A DNA stretch of 64,000 bases from Membranipora membranacea. Lineage: Eukaryota > Bryozoa > Gymnolaemata > Cheilostomatida > Membraniporidae. The first letter of the stretch is position 1; each line of letters opens with the position of its first letter. The notes under the pieces were generated by a model that made no database searches, was not told the DNA's origin, and saw nothing but the letters and a program-made list of their open reading frames with translations. The translations under genes were made by a program, and so were the position numbers. This document shows positions 38,257 through 50,328 of this stretch, piece after piece. The stretch lies in contig OU612071.1 of assembly GCA_914767715.1 (NCBI GenBank), positions 24,115,681 through 24,179,680 of the forward strand, given 5' to 3'.

Positions 38257-39956
38257 ATGTCTTCATCTAGTTCCTCCAGCCTTGAGGCCCTGGACAACCC
38301 TTGGGATTTGCAGCCTAGAAGAGTTGTTGCACGAAGGCTGCAAGAGAATGTTGGGCAGCAGGAAGAGCAGCAACAAGAAGAGATGCCACAGCAGGTAGGA
38401 AATAAAAATGTCACTTGACTTGTAATTCCATTCAATAGCATACAGGGAATAAAATTTGTGGTATTGGTATGACAAAATTATTATCAACACTAAGCTTAGT
38501 AATTGGACAGGACAGAACCAATGAACTAAACCTTAGTTCATTGATTGAGGTTTAGTTCATTGACAGAACATAGACAGGGCTAGACAAAACTGTAACTTCA
38601 TTATTGTTGGAGTAAATGAGCAGAGCACAGAAGGCTTGCTGTAGACTAATAGAGAGCGATCAACTATACGAAACACTGCAAGTGTTGGATGTTTGCATAC
38701 AAGGAGTTACAGCTGCCTCCTTGGTGCATATACTACTGGCAGTCCATCGGTTCCGATGATGACTTCTGCTTCTGAATCAATTTGCGCTAACTCGCTCTGT
38801 TATTTGTCAGCTTCTGCCAACCATTTGTTGGTAATGTCGAGATATTTGAGACTCCTCTTGACTGTGCCCTTGTATCGCAGCTTTGGTGTATATAATATAT
38901 AATTATATATTATATCATATCAAGGAGTAACTCCTCTATTCCTCCTTGATTATATATTATGTATATCTGTGCTGATTTTGTAGGAGCAGATGGCTGTAGA
39001 TCTCAATCCAGAACGGTGCTTGTGTGGGAAGTGTCATATGTGGCCCGATCACCACATGAATAACTGCTGTGCTACGCACAAGATTTGGGAGCAGAAGAGA
39101 CCAGAGGAAGACATCAGGTGTATGGCTGACTCACAGGACGTACACGACCTCTTAAGACCTGCTCCACTGAGAGTTATGTACAGGAATTATGCCTGCCATC
39201 ATCGTAAGTATAGGCAAAGAGTAACAGTAAGTTACTCCTTGGTACAGGCGCTCAGTAACTATTAGCGTAGTAATGTTGTAATAAGCAATTATTTTGCTGA
39301 TCGCTCCCCAAAACAACAGTCAATTTAAATTAAACACACTAATACAGATCCAGGACTTGCCAAAACAATGCAAGTCAAAATCTGCTCATGTTTGTGTTGG
39401 GAGATAATTTTAATTGTGTGAAATCACTGGAGCACTCTTTATTGCAATGTGTGAGAGGTTTTTAAACCACTGATTACCACTCTCAATTTCCTAACTGTGT
39501 TCACTCTTCTGGCCTCTCAATCAACCAAATTATTTGCTAACAGTTGAATGAAAAGGTTTCTTGTTCGATCAATGAAGGGATTTGGAAATGAGACCGGCAA
39601 GTCTCGCCAACTCAGCAAAGAGTGATCATGTAACAGAGATTTCAGAAGTTTTCAATGGAATTCAATATGAAATGTCTGAACTTAGCTTCATAATCTCACT
39701 ACCAATATTTTTTTTTATCATAGCTGAACGATATCCTGATGCGGAGACACTGGTCCCCAGTAATGTCTGGTCTGAAGACCAGATCAACAGATTAAAGAGG
39801 AGACAGCAGCGCCTAGCTGCATATAGATCAATCATCTTTTGGACGTTTCCAGAGATAAGGAAGAAAGAGAGAAGACCTCTGCCATCATGTATATACATGA
39901 TGGTCAGAGCTTGCTATTTTGACTTGACTGTGTTTTCAAAATTGTTTTCAAAATGA
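38257..39956 (+). CDS. Ballast (P2X7 C-terminal-like) domain protein, 3 exons
   Basis: Exons 38,257-38,394, 38,984-39,203 and 39,724-39,956 total 591 nt, 196 codons plus TGA; the junctions are CAG/GTAGGA...TTGTAG and C/GTAAGT...ATCATAG, with consistent phases 0 and 1. Residues 1-48 are Ser- then Gln/Glu-rich. Residues 58-75 carry C-x-C-x2-C...CC (Cys 58, 60, 63, 74, 75) and a further Cys at 92. Exon 3 has LAAYRSIIFWTF at 150-161 and RRPLPSC at 169-175, then VRA. This order matches the zinc-binding ballast domain at the C-terminus of vertebrate P2X7, also found as stand-alone genes in invertebrates. No membrane segment is present, so it is a soluble protein and not a channel. The usual closing segment after the Arg-rich end is lost where the frame enters the minisatellite and stops. 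Candidate AATAAA signals lie at 40,043 and 40,075. Role in transposition unknown. Confidence 0.75.
38395..38983 (+). other. Intron 1 of the ballast gene with inverted repeats
   Basis: Contains a dyad CAATGAACTAAACCT / AGGTTTAGTTCATTG (about 38,518-38,561) and AAGGAGT/ACTCCTT hairpins at about 38,700 and 38,922. The first about 65 bp, including the splice donor, is copied into every unit of the downstream minisatellite. Confidence 0.6.
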
Positions 39957-40795
39957 AAATGAAAAGTCACGATGATTTCTTTGACGGGGATATGCCCTTC
40001 ATCGGTGCTTTCCCCCTGGAAATGATGCAACAGCAGGTAGAAAATAAAAATGTGTAATTATATAGCGTACATGGAATAAAAATTGACTTGACTGTGTTTT
40101 CAAAATTGTTTTCAAAATGAAAATGAAAAGTCACGATGATTTCTTTGACGGGGATTTGCCCTTCATCGGTGCTTTCCCCTTGGAAATGATGCAACAGCAG
40201 GTAGAAAATAAAAATGTGTAATTATATAGCGTACATGGAATAAAAATTGACTTGACTGTGTTTTCAAAATTATTTTCACAATGAAAATGAAAAGTCACGA
40301 TGATTTCTTTGGCGGGGATATGCCCTTCATCGGTGCTTTCCCCCTGGAAATGATGCAACAGCAGGTAGAAAATAAAAATGTGTAATTATATAGCGTACAT
40401 GGAATAAAAATTAACTTGACTGTGTTTTCAAAATGAAAATGAAAAGTCACGATGATTTCTTTGACGGGGATTTGCCCTTCATCGGTGCTTTCCCCCTGGA
40501 AATGATGCAACAGCAGGTAGAAAATAAAAATGTGTAATTATATAGCGTACATGGAATAAAAATTGACTTGACTATGTTTTCAAAATGAAAAGTCATGATA
40601 ATCTCTTTTACAGGGATTTGCCCTTCATCGGTGCTTTCCCCTTGGAAATGATGCAACAGCGGGTAGAAAATAAAAAATGTGTAATTATATAGCGTACATG
40701 GAATAAAAATTGACTTGACTATGTTTTTTAAACGAAAAGTAATGAGGATTTTTTTGACAGAGATTTGCCCTTCATCGGTGCTTTCCCCTTGGCTT
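39917..40795. repeat. Chimeric minisatellite, 146-164 bp units, about 5.3 copies
   Basis: Units begin TTGACTTGACT(G/A)TGTTTT at about 39,917, 40,083, 40,247, 40,411, 40,563 and 40,710. The first two steps are exactly 164 bp; later units carry 12- and 18-bp deletions. Each unit joins two pieces found elsewhere in this transposon. One is the antisense 3' tail of transposase exon 13 (GCCCTTCATCGGTGCTTTCC). The other is the ballast-gene exon 1/intron 1 junction (GATGCAACAGCAGGTAGAAA, compare 38,384-38,403). Both genes therefore end inside the array. Open frames on either strand here are repeat artefacts. Confidence 0.9.
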
Positions 40796-41227
40796 TGCCT
40801 TTTTTAGAGGTAACAATTACCTGGCTCAAATTGTCATCTGCTGCAGCTGAGCTGGATCTTCCTCTACCAGGCTGTTTCTTAGGCTTTGGAGTAGCTTGCT
40901 GCTCTGCTGCTTCAGCTGAGCTGGGTCTTCCTCTACCAGGCTGTTCTTTAGGCTGTGGAGTAGCTTGCTGCTCTGCTCCAGAGATATTGCCTCTGCCACG
41001 GCCGCGGCTCCGCCCTCGGCTTTCTGCATATCTTTGTGTCAGCGTAATGTGGTGAGGTTTTGCCAACCCACCTCGTCTTTTTTTTTCCATTTCAGCCTCC
41101 ACTTCTTCGATGGAATCGTATTGAGGTCCTTTAGACGCGAGTGTTGGAGGCTCAATATCATTGAGGAGAGGCCGTGTTCGGTTTTTTACATAACCATCCA
41201 GGCATTTGTACATGTCATCTATGTAAC
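40728..41227 (-). other. RG/Gln/Pro-rich repeat tail (transposase exon 13)
   Basis: After the end of the core (YIDDMYKCLDGYVKNRTRPL...) the exon encodes ESRGRSRGRGRG and then two copies of a roughly 23-residue repeat, EQQATP(Q/K)PK(E/K)QPGRGR, and a Lys-rich end. Arg-Gly and Lys runs suggest nucleic-acid binding or nuclear localisation. The DNA-level duplication (about 66 bp) is visible at 40,850-40,975. Confidence 0.75.
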
Positions 41228-41725
41228 CTGTAACAATTAGATTGAATTAATTAACTTCTTGTAAAGTTGAGCGGACTTCCAGTCAAGTGTAGTAGGTTAT
41301 CAATGTTTGCTGACTAACTACACCAGTTTGCAGTCTGAGCACTTGATGTCGGCTGGTAATGATATTTGGGTGTTTCCGGTAGTTGTGGCTCCTCAAAATG
41401 ACTAATAATACAACATTATGTTTTGGATGTTTCTGCAACTTGTTGTCTGGGGAAACTTTTTCAATTTACCATTATTTCATCATGATAATGAATTTTGACT
41501 CACTGTATGTGGCATCCTCTCTTACAAACTGAACTGTCGGGGTTTGTTTGGTGGCTTTCGAGCGGTGTATTACTTTCCTCGGTTTGGTAGGATCACTTGC
41601 CATCATCTTTACCGACCGTTGGCAATTTTCGTTGTGTTGTAAAATGGTCAGCTGTGTTCTAAAAATAAGTAGAGATTTATCAGATTATATTTATGAAACA
41701 ACCAAGCGTGTGAATTTCGCAGTAA

Positions 41726-41841
41726 TTTATTACTATTTTTCATGCTATAGACTACTAAGCACTTGTACAGACAGGTTTCATAAATAAAACCTGTCTGGTT
41801 CAAGTGCTTCGTTGGTGTTTAACATGAAAAATAATAAGATA
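41726..41841. repeat. Foldback in transposase intron 11
   Basis: Imperfect arms of about 50 bp around the core AACCTGTCTG / CAGACAGGTT, with AAGCACTTG / CAAGTGCTT further out and TTTTTCATG / CATGAAAAA at the edge. It lies between exons 11 and 12. A 22-bp direct repeat GCAATTTCAGTGTGATTCCC follows at about 41,850-41,900. Confidence 0.65.
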
Positions 41842-44800
41842 TTTCCGGAAATTTCAGTGTGATTCCCACGGCAATTTCAGTGTGATTCCCACGCTTGGAT
41901 GTTGCAAAATCAATCACAAAATTAATCCCCAATCAAAGTAAACTACCAAAAAGCTGTATGCTCGTGAGCCAATATATTGCAGTGTAGTTGGGTTATGTAA
42001 GTCACTAGTGGTCTCTAGTATATTTTTACATAATCCTTGTTGCTTTACTTTACTCATGGCAGTGGAATGGTGAACTTATGTTTGGCACTTTGGGATTAAT
42101 CATGATTGACCAGTGGGCCTACTTACTTGGTGTTCCTAAGATTTGTTACAACATATTACACAGGACCCACAACTATTATAGAAAAATTATCCCTGTTGTA
42201 ATCCACATGCAGACGGCCATGTGTGCATACCTAGTGTGTATAGTTAGCGCACCAGTCTGTGTAAAGTTCTTACCGTGAAAGCATTCCAGAGTAGGAAAAC
42301 CCCTCCATTTTGGGTGCATTACGGTTGAGTTCGCCATGAAAGCTCTCCAACTCTCCTGTCGAGGTCCCACTGGCCATGTTTATTGCCTCCATAAACCCTT
42401 TCTCCCACAGTACCTTTCTCGTTTCCAAGTCAAGCTGCGTATCTGTAATAAGGAATCACATGTGGCAACTTGATTCGTCTTTCAAAATAAATCATCGATT
42501 CAGAATTACGCATTTGTATGGCAAGTGCATAAGGAAACTTATTGCAGAATTAGCCACGTTCAAGACAGGTGTCTAAATAGCACTTATTTGCTGATCTGTG
42601 GGCCTGTTTCCTTGCAAATCTGGGTGGAAAATGCATAATCATAACAAACAGAGCAAAGGCTAATTCAAATGTCAACGAACCTGGAACAATCCACTCAACA
42701 ACAAGTTCTTCCCCTTACTCGTTGTACCGAACTTCTTCATCTGGGTGCTTACATTTTCCGATTCCGTCTCCTTCCAAGTCATGGATGTTGCAAATATGAT
42801 TTGCGCATGACTTCCACCATGCCATCCGTTGGTCACCTGGAGCAGTGTTGGTGATAACATGCCATAGGTGGGCTATAATGGCTGGTATCCAGCGGCCAAT
42901 TTGCTTGAACCCAACTTTCTTTGTGGACAACTTATTAAGTTTCTTCCGCAGTCCTACAACAGATTTGTTAACAAAAACATCAATAAGTAATCCATCAGAT
43001 GAGGATAACTGAATTCATAGTCACAATCTATCTATTTTCAAAATTCATTGTCATTTAGTGTAGGATTACTTTTCATGTCTCCTGTCTACAGCAACAGCAT
43101 TTATTTACTGCTTATTTGTGGTATTTCGACCAGGAAGAAACCACAGTGTCATGTCTTGTTTACATTGCGATAATATGATTATGCTATGAGAGTAGGGTGC
43201 ATTTATAATATTGTTATTGCGATGACTGTCTGCATGTGTGATATGGATGGATAGATTTGGGTGATAAAATATTTACGCTGAGTTCTATTAGGATAGAAGC
43301 TTCTATAAACATGATACAGTGTTACTTTTTGAGATTCTAGCATACCTTTTGTGAGATGCCAAGTATCAAAGTAGTGTTTGACAGCCTTCCAAGAATTCTT
43401 CATATACGCCTTTACACTGACGTGGCGGTCTGTTGTAAGCTGTTCGACAGCGACATTGTTTAGATCAAGATAGGCTCTACAGCGCTTTAGCCCCTCTAGT
43501 TCCATAGCTGAAGAGGAAGTTGTCTCTGTACACTGTGAGAAAAATAGATAGAAAAATGTGTTCATGCGCTAAAGTTTTGGCATCAAGTTATTCATAAAGC
43601 CAATGACGATCTTGTGTTATGTGTACACTGAAATAAATTCTTCTCATAGAACGGAATTATCAGGATAACCTTATACAGTTCGGACACTCAACACAGGGAT
43701 TGATCTGACATTGATCTGATCGGCTGTCCCTGCTAGCATGAATAATATAGCCTAGGAATTTATCTTGTTTTCAAAACTGCAAACAGTAATAAATTGCTTT
43801 CAGCGTCGATGATTTGGGCTTTTCTAGAATGCCACAGGGACTGGCTATTTTTGCAAACCCGTTGTTGGGCAAAATAAAGGTAATTACACCACTCCAGCTA
43901 TGGAGTTCAATGATTCTGTATCACACTGATGTCACCATCCACATTTATCCAAAACAATTTAATTTTCACTGTATGATGCAAGATAACTTACCTTTACCAA
44001 ACTGTTTGCAACAATTTTACTGGTTGCGGCACACATAAATGTGTAGATGCCATACATGGCACTGTGGCCAGGGGAGTCGAACCGCCCATCGCCATTCAGT
44101 TTTAGTGGCTGCTGTAGTTTGGCTCTCTCCTCCGCCATCCTCTTCTCATACACCTCCCTCACAACCTTAACAAAAGATAATTCAGACTATTAAAACCTGG
44201 AGATCCCTTAGTCAACGAAATAGCACAATGTAAATTCTGCTAAAAACCATCTCTGGCTACAGAAATCATAGATTTTTACTCTTTCAGCAATATAACATAA
44301 TTAGAACTCAGAAGGCCACATCTGCCATATGTTGTAAACACTATCACAGGTCATGGTCCATTCAGAGAACACTTAAACCAAATGAACATCGCTGACGAGT
44401 CTTCCTTGTTGAAATACATGGCTAAATATAGCTGACCTGAATTTAAAATAACTCGGACTTCTAGGCGGCCTGTCGCCAGCCTTTTATATCTTATGTCACA
44501 ACAAACAATCACTGTTATCATACACTGGTGGAGGGATATGTCAATACTTTTTGTCAATCATATGATTCCTTTTTATACATGTGCCTAATACCAATCGGTA
44601 TCTTAGCTAATATCTCCAGTCATGATTATCTAGCTCCAATATACACGCCGTAAAACCAATTCAATCTAACATTCCTGTCCTAAATGCGGTGCGTTATCTG
44701 CGTTATCGAACACAAATATTCACTTTATTTTTGACTGCTTAAATTACTCAAAATTCAGAGAGAAAACACTCAAAATAGATAGTATATCGAAACCATAAAA

Positions 44801-46526
44801 CACAACTTTGCATTAAGGTGATGGATCTGGCTGACTTTATAAAATTGTCTGATAGATTTACTACCATTATATACAAAATCAAATTTGTCCGCGGCCTTTG
44901 TAGACAATGAGTACAATACATCACCATATTCGGAATGATTTATCCCATTCCATCTCAATCCCCCTCACAAGACATAACATAATGGATCATAGCAACATGA
45001 TTTCTTGGAAACTTGACTTACCCCGTGTAGATACTCCCGTTGGTATTTGAAGAATGTACCGGGGCTCACTGTGGAGACATTCAGGAAGTTGAAGGCTCGT
45101 AAAAATTTAGTCGGAAGGCAGCCAGTGAAGAGTATGGTGTCACAGAGGAGGAGATTTAGAATGGGCACACCATTCACCTTTTCACTGTTAGCCCACTCTC
45201 TAACATGACCGCATTTGTCACTCTGGCAAGATATTTTGAAAGGCACGTAGCACCCATATGCCTGCTGCTGCTCCACCAAAGCCTCCATGCCACATCGTAT
45301 ACACGGCTTCAATAGTTGAAGGAGGTTGTCTTGGCAGACAATGAACTTCTTCTCATCATACCATGAAGTTCCCCTGTAAATATAAAAAAAAACCTGTCAA
45401 TATCCAACACAACATTGTAAGAACAATTTTCTAACCAGCTTTGTATATGTAGCTCCCTTGGAAGTGTTTACAGTTCATTTGATTTTTTTCTACAATTCAT
45501 CGTTATGTTATTTCGCGACAATAAAAAAACGCAGTGTGTTATCAAAAAACATTATTTCAAATTCCCGCTACTTTTATAATGATTTTTTATAGTAACTAGC
45601 ATATTTTAAGAATTTTCGACTTTCTTTCGATCATTGTTTATTGAAGCACAAAACCATTACTTTTATCGAGGAATTTCATTTCTTGTCTGAATATATCAAA
45701 TCAATAAAATAATTACACTCACAAAGTTTTGTACACTAATTCATTCTCCTCCATGTCATCTATGAACTGGACATTTTCTTCTGAGCTCGCCTCGTACTCA
45801 GAGCTGCCGTATTCATGAATCTGGTGAATACAAGGATATGCACTCAATACAGGTTTACATTTAAAACTTAGTAAAGGGTATATGGAATCTTCATAAAATT
45901 GACTACATCCATAACCCGTTATTGCAGCCAAGTCCAATGATCTTCACAAGGAGTCTGGAATGACGCCCTGAGTACAAACATCTGTACATGTGAGGGACTT
46001 AGACTAAACTGACATATTATGCTGATAGTTTAATCTGGATATCAGTGTGGCGTATAAAATCCATTTTTGAGGTTAAAAAAGGTGTCAATACCCTGCTGAA
46101 TTTTTCACAAAGACAAAGCCAACCTTTTTGTGAGAACTCGACTGGTACTCACAGTAGGAGCTGATGATGATGATGAAGCTTTTTCTGATGTGTCTGGGGA
46201 AGTATCTTGAGGATGATCATCAGCAGAAGGCCTAGATGGTGCAGGAACAATAACTATAGGTACTGGTTTAGCTGGCTGACTAGGAGATTTTATACTTTGT
46301 AGTCTTTTCACAGTTTTATTCTCTTCAAGTTCCTGTAGCCTTTTATCTGCTCTGGTCTCGCTGAAATTCTTTATACCAGTCCTAAAAGAAAAGTGTGGTT
46401 TCAAGTGAACCTGGTAAGTTCTTACATCCCCACTATGATGTTGGCAGACAGGATTACGTCATGTGATGTCAACTAATACAATACAAATTATATAATAATG
46501 CATCACGCAGTGAATTGAATTAGAGC

Positions 46527-46806
46527 AGGGCTGCCCAACCAGTAACCCTAGGGCTGCATGCGGCCCCATTTTTATGCGGCCCTCAACCCTTTTGATAAAA
46601 TCGCGTAGTAGCGAAAACAATTTTCACCCCTACGTTTATTACATTCGTCATTTGTACAATAATAAGGAAAGCTGTACATCTAGTCACAGTATTTTGAAAT
46701 AAATTCCCCGCTGCAGAGATGGAATACTGCACACCCATATATGTGTGTTTAATTTATGGTGAGGTTGCGGGGGGGGGGGGGCCCTCAATGAAAAGGTTGG
46801 GCACCC
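46527..46806. mobile_element. hAT-type MITE inside transposase intron 4
   Basis: Ends CAGGGCTGCCCAACC (left) and GGTTGGGCACCC (right) form short inverted repeats of hAT character. Internal GCGGCCC blocks mirror each other, and a long G run lies at about 46,768-46,782. No clean 8-bp target duplication could be read, so the right boundary is approximate. It lies between exons 4 and 5 and does not disturb splice sites. Confidence 0.55.
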
Positions 46807-47214
46807 AGAGTATCAATTTGACTTCATTAAACTGTGACAGTGCTTCATTCCAAAGGAGCGATGTGTTTAAATATGAATAATTAACTTACTGATTATATTC
46901 TGTCTGTGTGTGGATATTTGCTTGTTTGACAATATCAACCTGGCAAGCTAAAAGAGATAATAATAGAAATAATAAATATAAGAACCAAATTGAATATAGA
47001 CGCAATGGGCAGGCGTAGGTAAAAAAGTTGTGTAGATGATACAGCAGATATCAATAACAAACAGTTATCTAAATGAGAATGTAAATCAATGCATGATGGG
47101 GAAAGCAATAACATATCACTTCATGTTCCGTAGTTTTCTATCAACTGGTTGGGTTAACATTTAGTCAGCGAGTTACAGCATTGCATGATGCATGATTATT
47201 TTTATGAATTCTTT

Positions 47215-47259
47215 ACTCCTCTATGGTATTAATACCTGTTATGAATACCATAGAGGAGT
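47215..47259. repeat. Perfect 16-bp-arm hairpin in transposase intron 3
   Basis: ACTCCTCTATGGTATT (47,215-47,230) and its exact reverse complement (47,244-47,259), with a 13-nt loop. Function unknown. Confidence 0.85.
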
Positions 47260-50200
47260 ATCGTATTCGCATGATATAGATGCTTGAAATTTCTAAAATT
47301 ATTTCTATCAAAATTTTTCTCATCCTCTTTACTTTACGTAGACACCCACCCTAACTAACCAAGATCGATTGTTAGCTAACATTATGTCAAGGCAAGGCAA
47401 ACAAATAACTTGCAGCAATATTTGAAAAAAAATCCTCGTTATGTCATCCATTCAAAATTTGTAACATAACTCCTGAGCAACCGATTACCTACCCTGACTG
47501 TGCATGTGAACAGCACCATAAACTCTCAAAGGCACATCCACCATCCATCTAGGTCGAGTTTGACTGTCTGTTTGTACAAGAGATCTCAAGAAGACTGGAT
47601 TATCTGAAGATGGAGCAGGTGAGACTGAAATGGCGGGAGGCTGGTGAGTGTGAAGTAACATCTGTACTGGGTTGGTAGGGGTTGAAGACGTCGGCACTGC
47701 CTCAGACAGAGTTGGTATTGTATGAACCAATACATCATCAGGCTCAACATTGGTCGGGGAAGACGGATACAAGTCCAGATTGGGCAGACAGGGATCGGGG
47801 ACTTGTGACTGCAATGGAGAGGGAAGGTCTGAGCTCATGTCAAGTGCAGGTGCAGCTATTCCAGTCACTGGGGTTAAAAGGCTAACTTCAGACACCTCAG
47901 TTGTTTCCGAGTAAGGTACTTCTGAAGGAGAGCCCGTCTGTTCTCCAATAAATAAATAGCCTCCCGTCTGCTGGTGTACATCTGACTGGCTACTTGTTCC
48001 CTCACCAAGTGCAAGCGCTCGTCGGGATTTCTTAGCTGACCTGTGATAATTTATAAGAATTTTTCATCAGAGTAAAATCATTAAAAGCTTGGAATATATT
48101 TAGTTGTGATTAATTAGCTAGTAATCAACTAGCTTAGAGGTTTCTTAGAAGGGAACCCTGCTAATAAATAAAAATATTTGCAATAGATAAGGTGAGGGGT
48201 GGGTTTGTCTCATAATAATGGTACCGCACATTCAGCACTTTTATTAGTATTATATTAGTAAATTTTTTATATTCATATTTTTATATTTATTATTTATCCA
48301 ATCTAAAAATATCAGGCATCAGTTGGTAATAACATGTTTAGCATGTTATAAAGCTGGTATACCTCCTGATAGGCTTTGCTGTCAATGTGTTTTGATTAGC
48401 AGCTGCAGATTAATATGATTTATGTGTCAAACTTACGGCTCAGGGTCAGACAGAAGACTGCTAATGATAGACTCTCTCTCTTCCTTTGTAGGAGTAAAAA
48501 CATGCTTCTTTCTTGGTGTTGGCATATCATCAGGAACCACATATCCCGGTAACACTTCCCTATCGGTGCGCAGTTACATTCTGATGGCAACAAGAAAAAA
48601 ATTAAATGTTGTCAATGTGGCTATAAAAGTGCAGGTTATTCTAATAGGTGTAGTTTCCATATAGATCACTATTTTTATCAATCATAAAGGTCTAAACACA
48701 CTGACAGTAGCCTTGTTCACACAGCCAGTTTTGACCAAAAAAACCGAAACCCATGGCCACGTGTACAAGGCTACACTGACAGAGGATCAGCAGACGCTTT
48801 TATGTTAGTAATGTGATGTCATGTAAACTGCTCTGCACTCTGAGGTTGCAGCTGAGGATAGGCTGAGGCTGCTGACACCAAATGCGTTAACAATGGTGAC
48901 ATATAGTTGTGATAACCTCTGATGTTACAACAGGTAAGTGTGTTTTGACCATGACAGGAGTTATGTGGAGAATTTCAGTCTTTGACTGTCATAAATATCA
49001 AATCCTGATGAAACGACATTCAATTCTCTAACTATGTTTTGTCTGTTATAATAATCCTTTATCATAACAATTAAATGCAATACTGTAACTATTTTTAGAA
49101 ATCTTACACCTTTCCCTCTTACAACTTGACAATTCATGTAAGCTAGCGGACTAAACCAAACGTGCGCATACTATTTTTACGATATTAATAAAATTATATA
49201 CAGTTTCTCTGCTAGTTTTAGATAGTAAGTAAAGTACAAAAATAAAATCATAGCATAGTTGATAAACAACATATTTTTAGGCCTAGCTGGTAGCCTTGTT
49301 ATGAACAGACTTTTTGGCTGGCAGGTTGCCGTAAGGCTTTACGCGTTCATCCGTACAAGTTGGTGATTATGACTAATTAAGACAAGGCCATGCTGGCTAT
49401 CCTAACTTGAGGTAGAATTTCCCGACAGTTAGGTGTAAAGTATTTGTATATTATATCCGTATCATATCCAAACATTCAAGAAAGCATGACATTAAATGTA
49501 GTGTATGAAACAAAGGGGCAATGGTTTAACTGGATAAAAAAAAACCAAAGCATGTCACCGATGATGATCACTGTATAACAACTCACCTATTCTCGGCTCC
49601 AAGAACATATCTGGTGTAATTTCTGATGTCCTCTTTGTGAAAATGTCTCCAACATAAACGACTAGTTTGGATAAGTTTGAAGTCTCTGAATGACTCACGG
49701 ACCCAATCCACCCATTTTTGGCGAGTTATAGCATTGGATGGAAAAGTAAACAGGTGATGTATCTCCTCGCAGTTGGCAGCTGCACAAAAAAAAAACTCTT
49801 TTCTAGGCATCTGAAATAGAAAAATAATGATGGTAGTTATAACACCATAAATTTTTTATTGTTACTACTGGCATCGGGTTCCAGTGAATAATACTTGCCA
49901 AGTCTCCCTATTTAGGTGGGACCCTCCAGATTTCACTATCACTCCAGATCTCACTATTTCCTCCAGATTGACAGTAAAACCACAGTTTTTTAGTAACTAT
50001 CCAAGCACTTGTGATGTGTCCCAGGGGCCAATGTGTTGATGTAGTAAGTGCTCAGACTCGCAGGCGTAGGTTACCTGCGCAGGTTCCTGCGCCCTGGAGT
50101 ATGAGCACTTAGACTCAAGTGGGCAGCCAAACCTTGTCAGACATATTGCCAAAATCCCAGGTTTTGGAGTAGACCTGCGCTCTGTGATGGTCCCTGCTGT

Positions 50201-50285
50201 GCACACTAATTAATTCCAGAGCACAAGTACGACAAATTCATCATGATGAGCATTAATTGGTATTGTGTTGCTTTAAGACTAAGAA

Positions 50286-50328
50286 CACAGGTCTACTCCA
50301 AAATCCCAGGTTTTGGAGTAGACCTGTG
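50286..50328. repeat. Perfect 18-bp-arm hairpin near the right end
   Basis: CACAGGTCTACTCCAAAA (50,286-50,303), a 7-nt loop, then the exact reverse complement (50,311-50,328). Part of it, CCAAAATCCCAGGTTTTGGA and the following GTAGACCTG, also occurs at about 50,152-50,180. The block lies upstream of transposase exon 1, between the gene start and the right TIR. Confidence 0.85.

Larger units (their letters stand above)
40728..49810 (-). pseudogene. THAP-DDE transposase, 13 exons, two in-frame stops
   Basis: Exons (minus): 49,810-49,587; 48,559-48,437; 48,040-47,493; 46,947-46,890; 46,381-46,153; 45,967-45,723; 45,373-45,022; 44,165-43,992; 43,532-43,346; 42,953-42,681; 42,442-42,274; 41,658-41,504; 41,227-40,728. 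They sum to 3,237 nt (1,078 codons plus TAA) with every phase compatible. Residues 1-85 are a THAP domain (CAAANC, WVDWV, LCWRHFH). About 115-475 is a Ser/Pro/acidic linker. Residues 480-590 are Cys-rich. The RNase-H-like core follows: GDGRFDSPGHSA (618-629), TTDRH (684-688), YFDTWHLTK (705-713), TGELESFH (833-840) and RTQLTILQHNEN, giving candidate DDE residues D619/D623, D686 and E835/E837. The tail is RG-rich. Stops: TGA at codon 402 (45,944-45,946) and TAA at codon 793 (42,715-42,717). The motifs resemble Kolobok-type transposases from memory; the 6-bp flanks leave the superfamily open. It would cut and rejoin the element ends in the nucleus. Confidence 0.9.

Noticed and set aside
39967-40656. 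Four similar 69-75-residue minus-strand ORFs
   Set aside because: Shadow frames of the chimeric minisatellite.
40765-41240. Plus-strand ORFs opposite transposase exon 13
   Set aside because: Antisense to a well-supported exon; Leu/Ala-rich composition is the complement of the RG/Gln-rich tail.
42713-42720. GTAAGG at the exon 10 TAA as the real splice donor
   Set aside because: It would leave phase 2, incompatible with exon 11 (phase 1), and would drop the EWIVP segment that reads on in the same frame to a phase-correct donor at 42,680.
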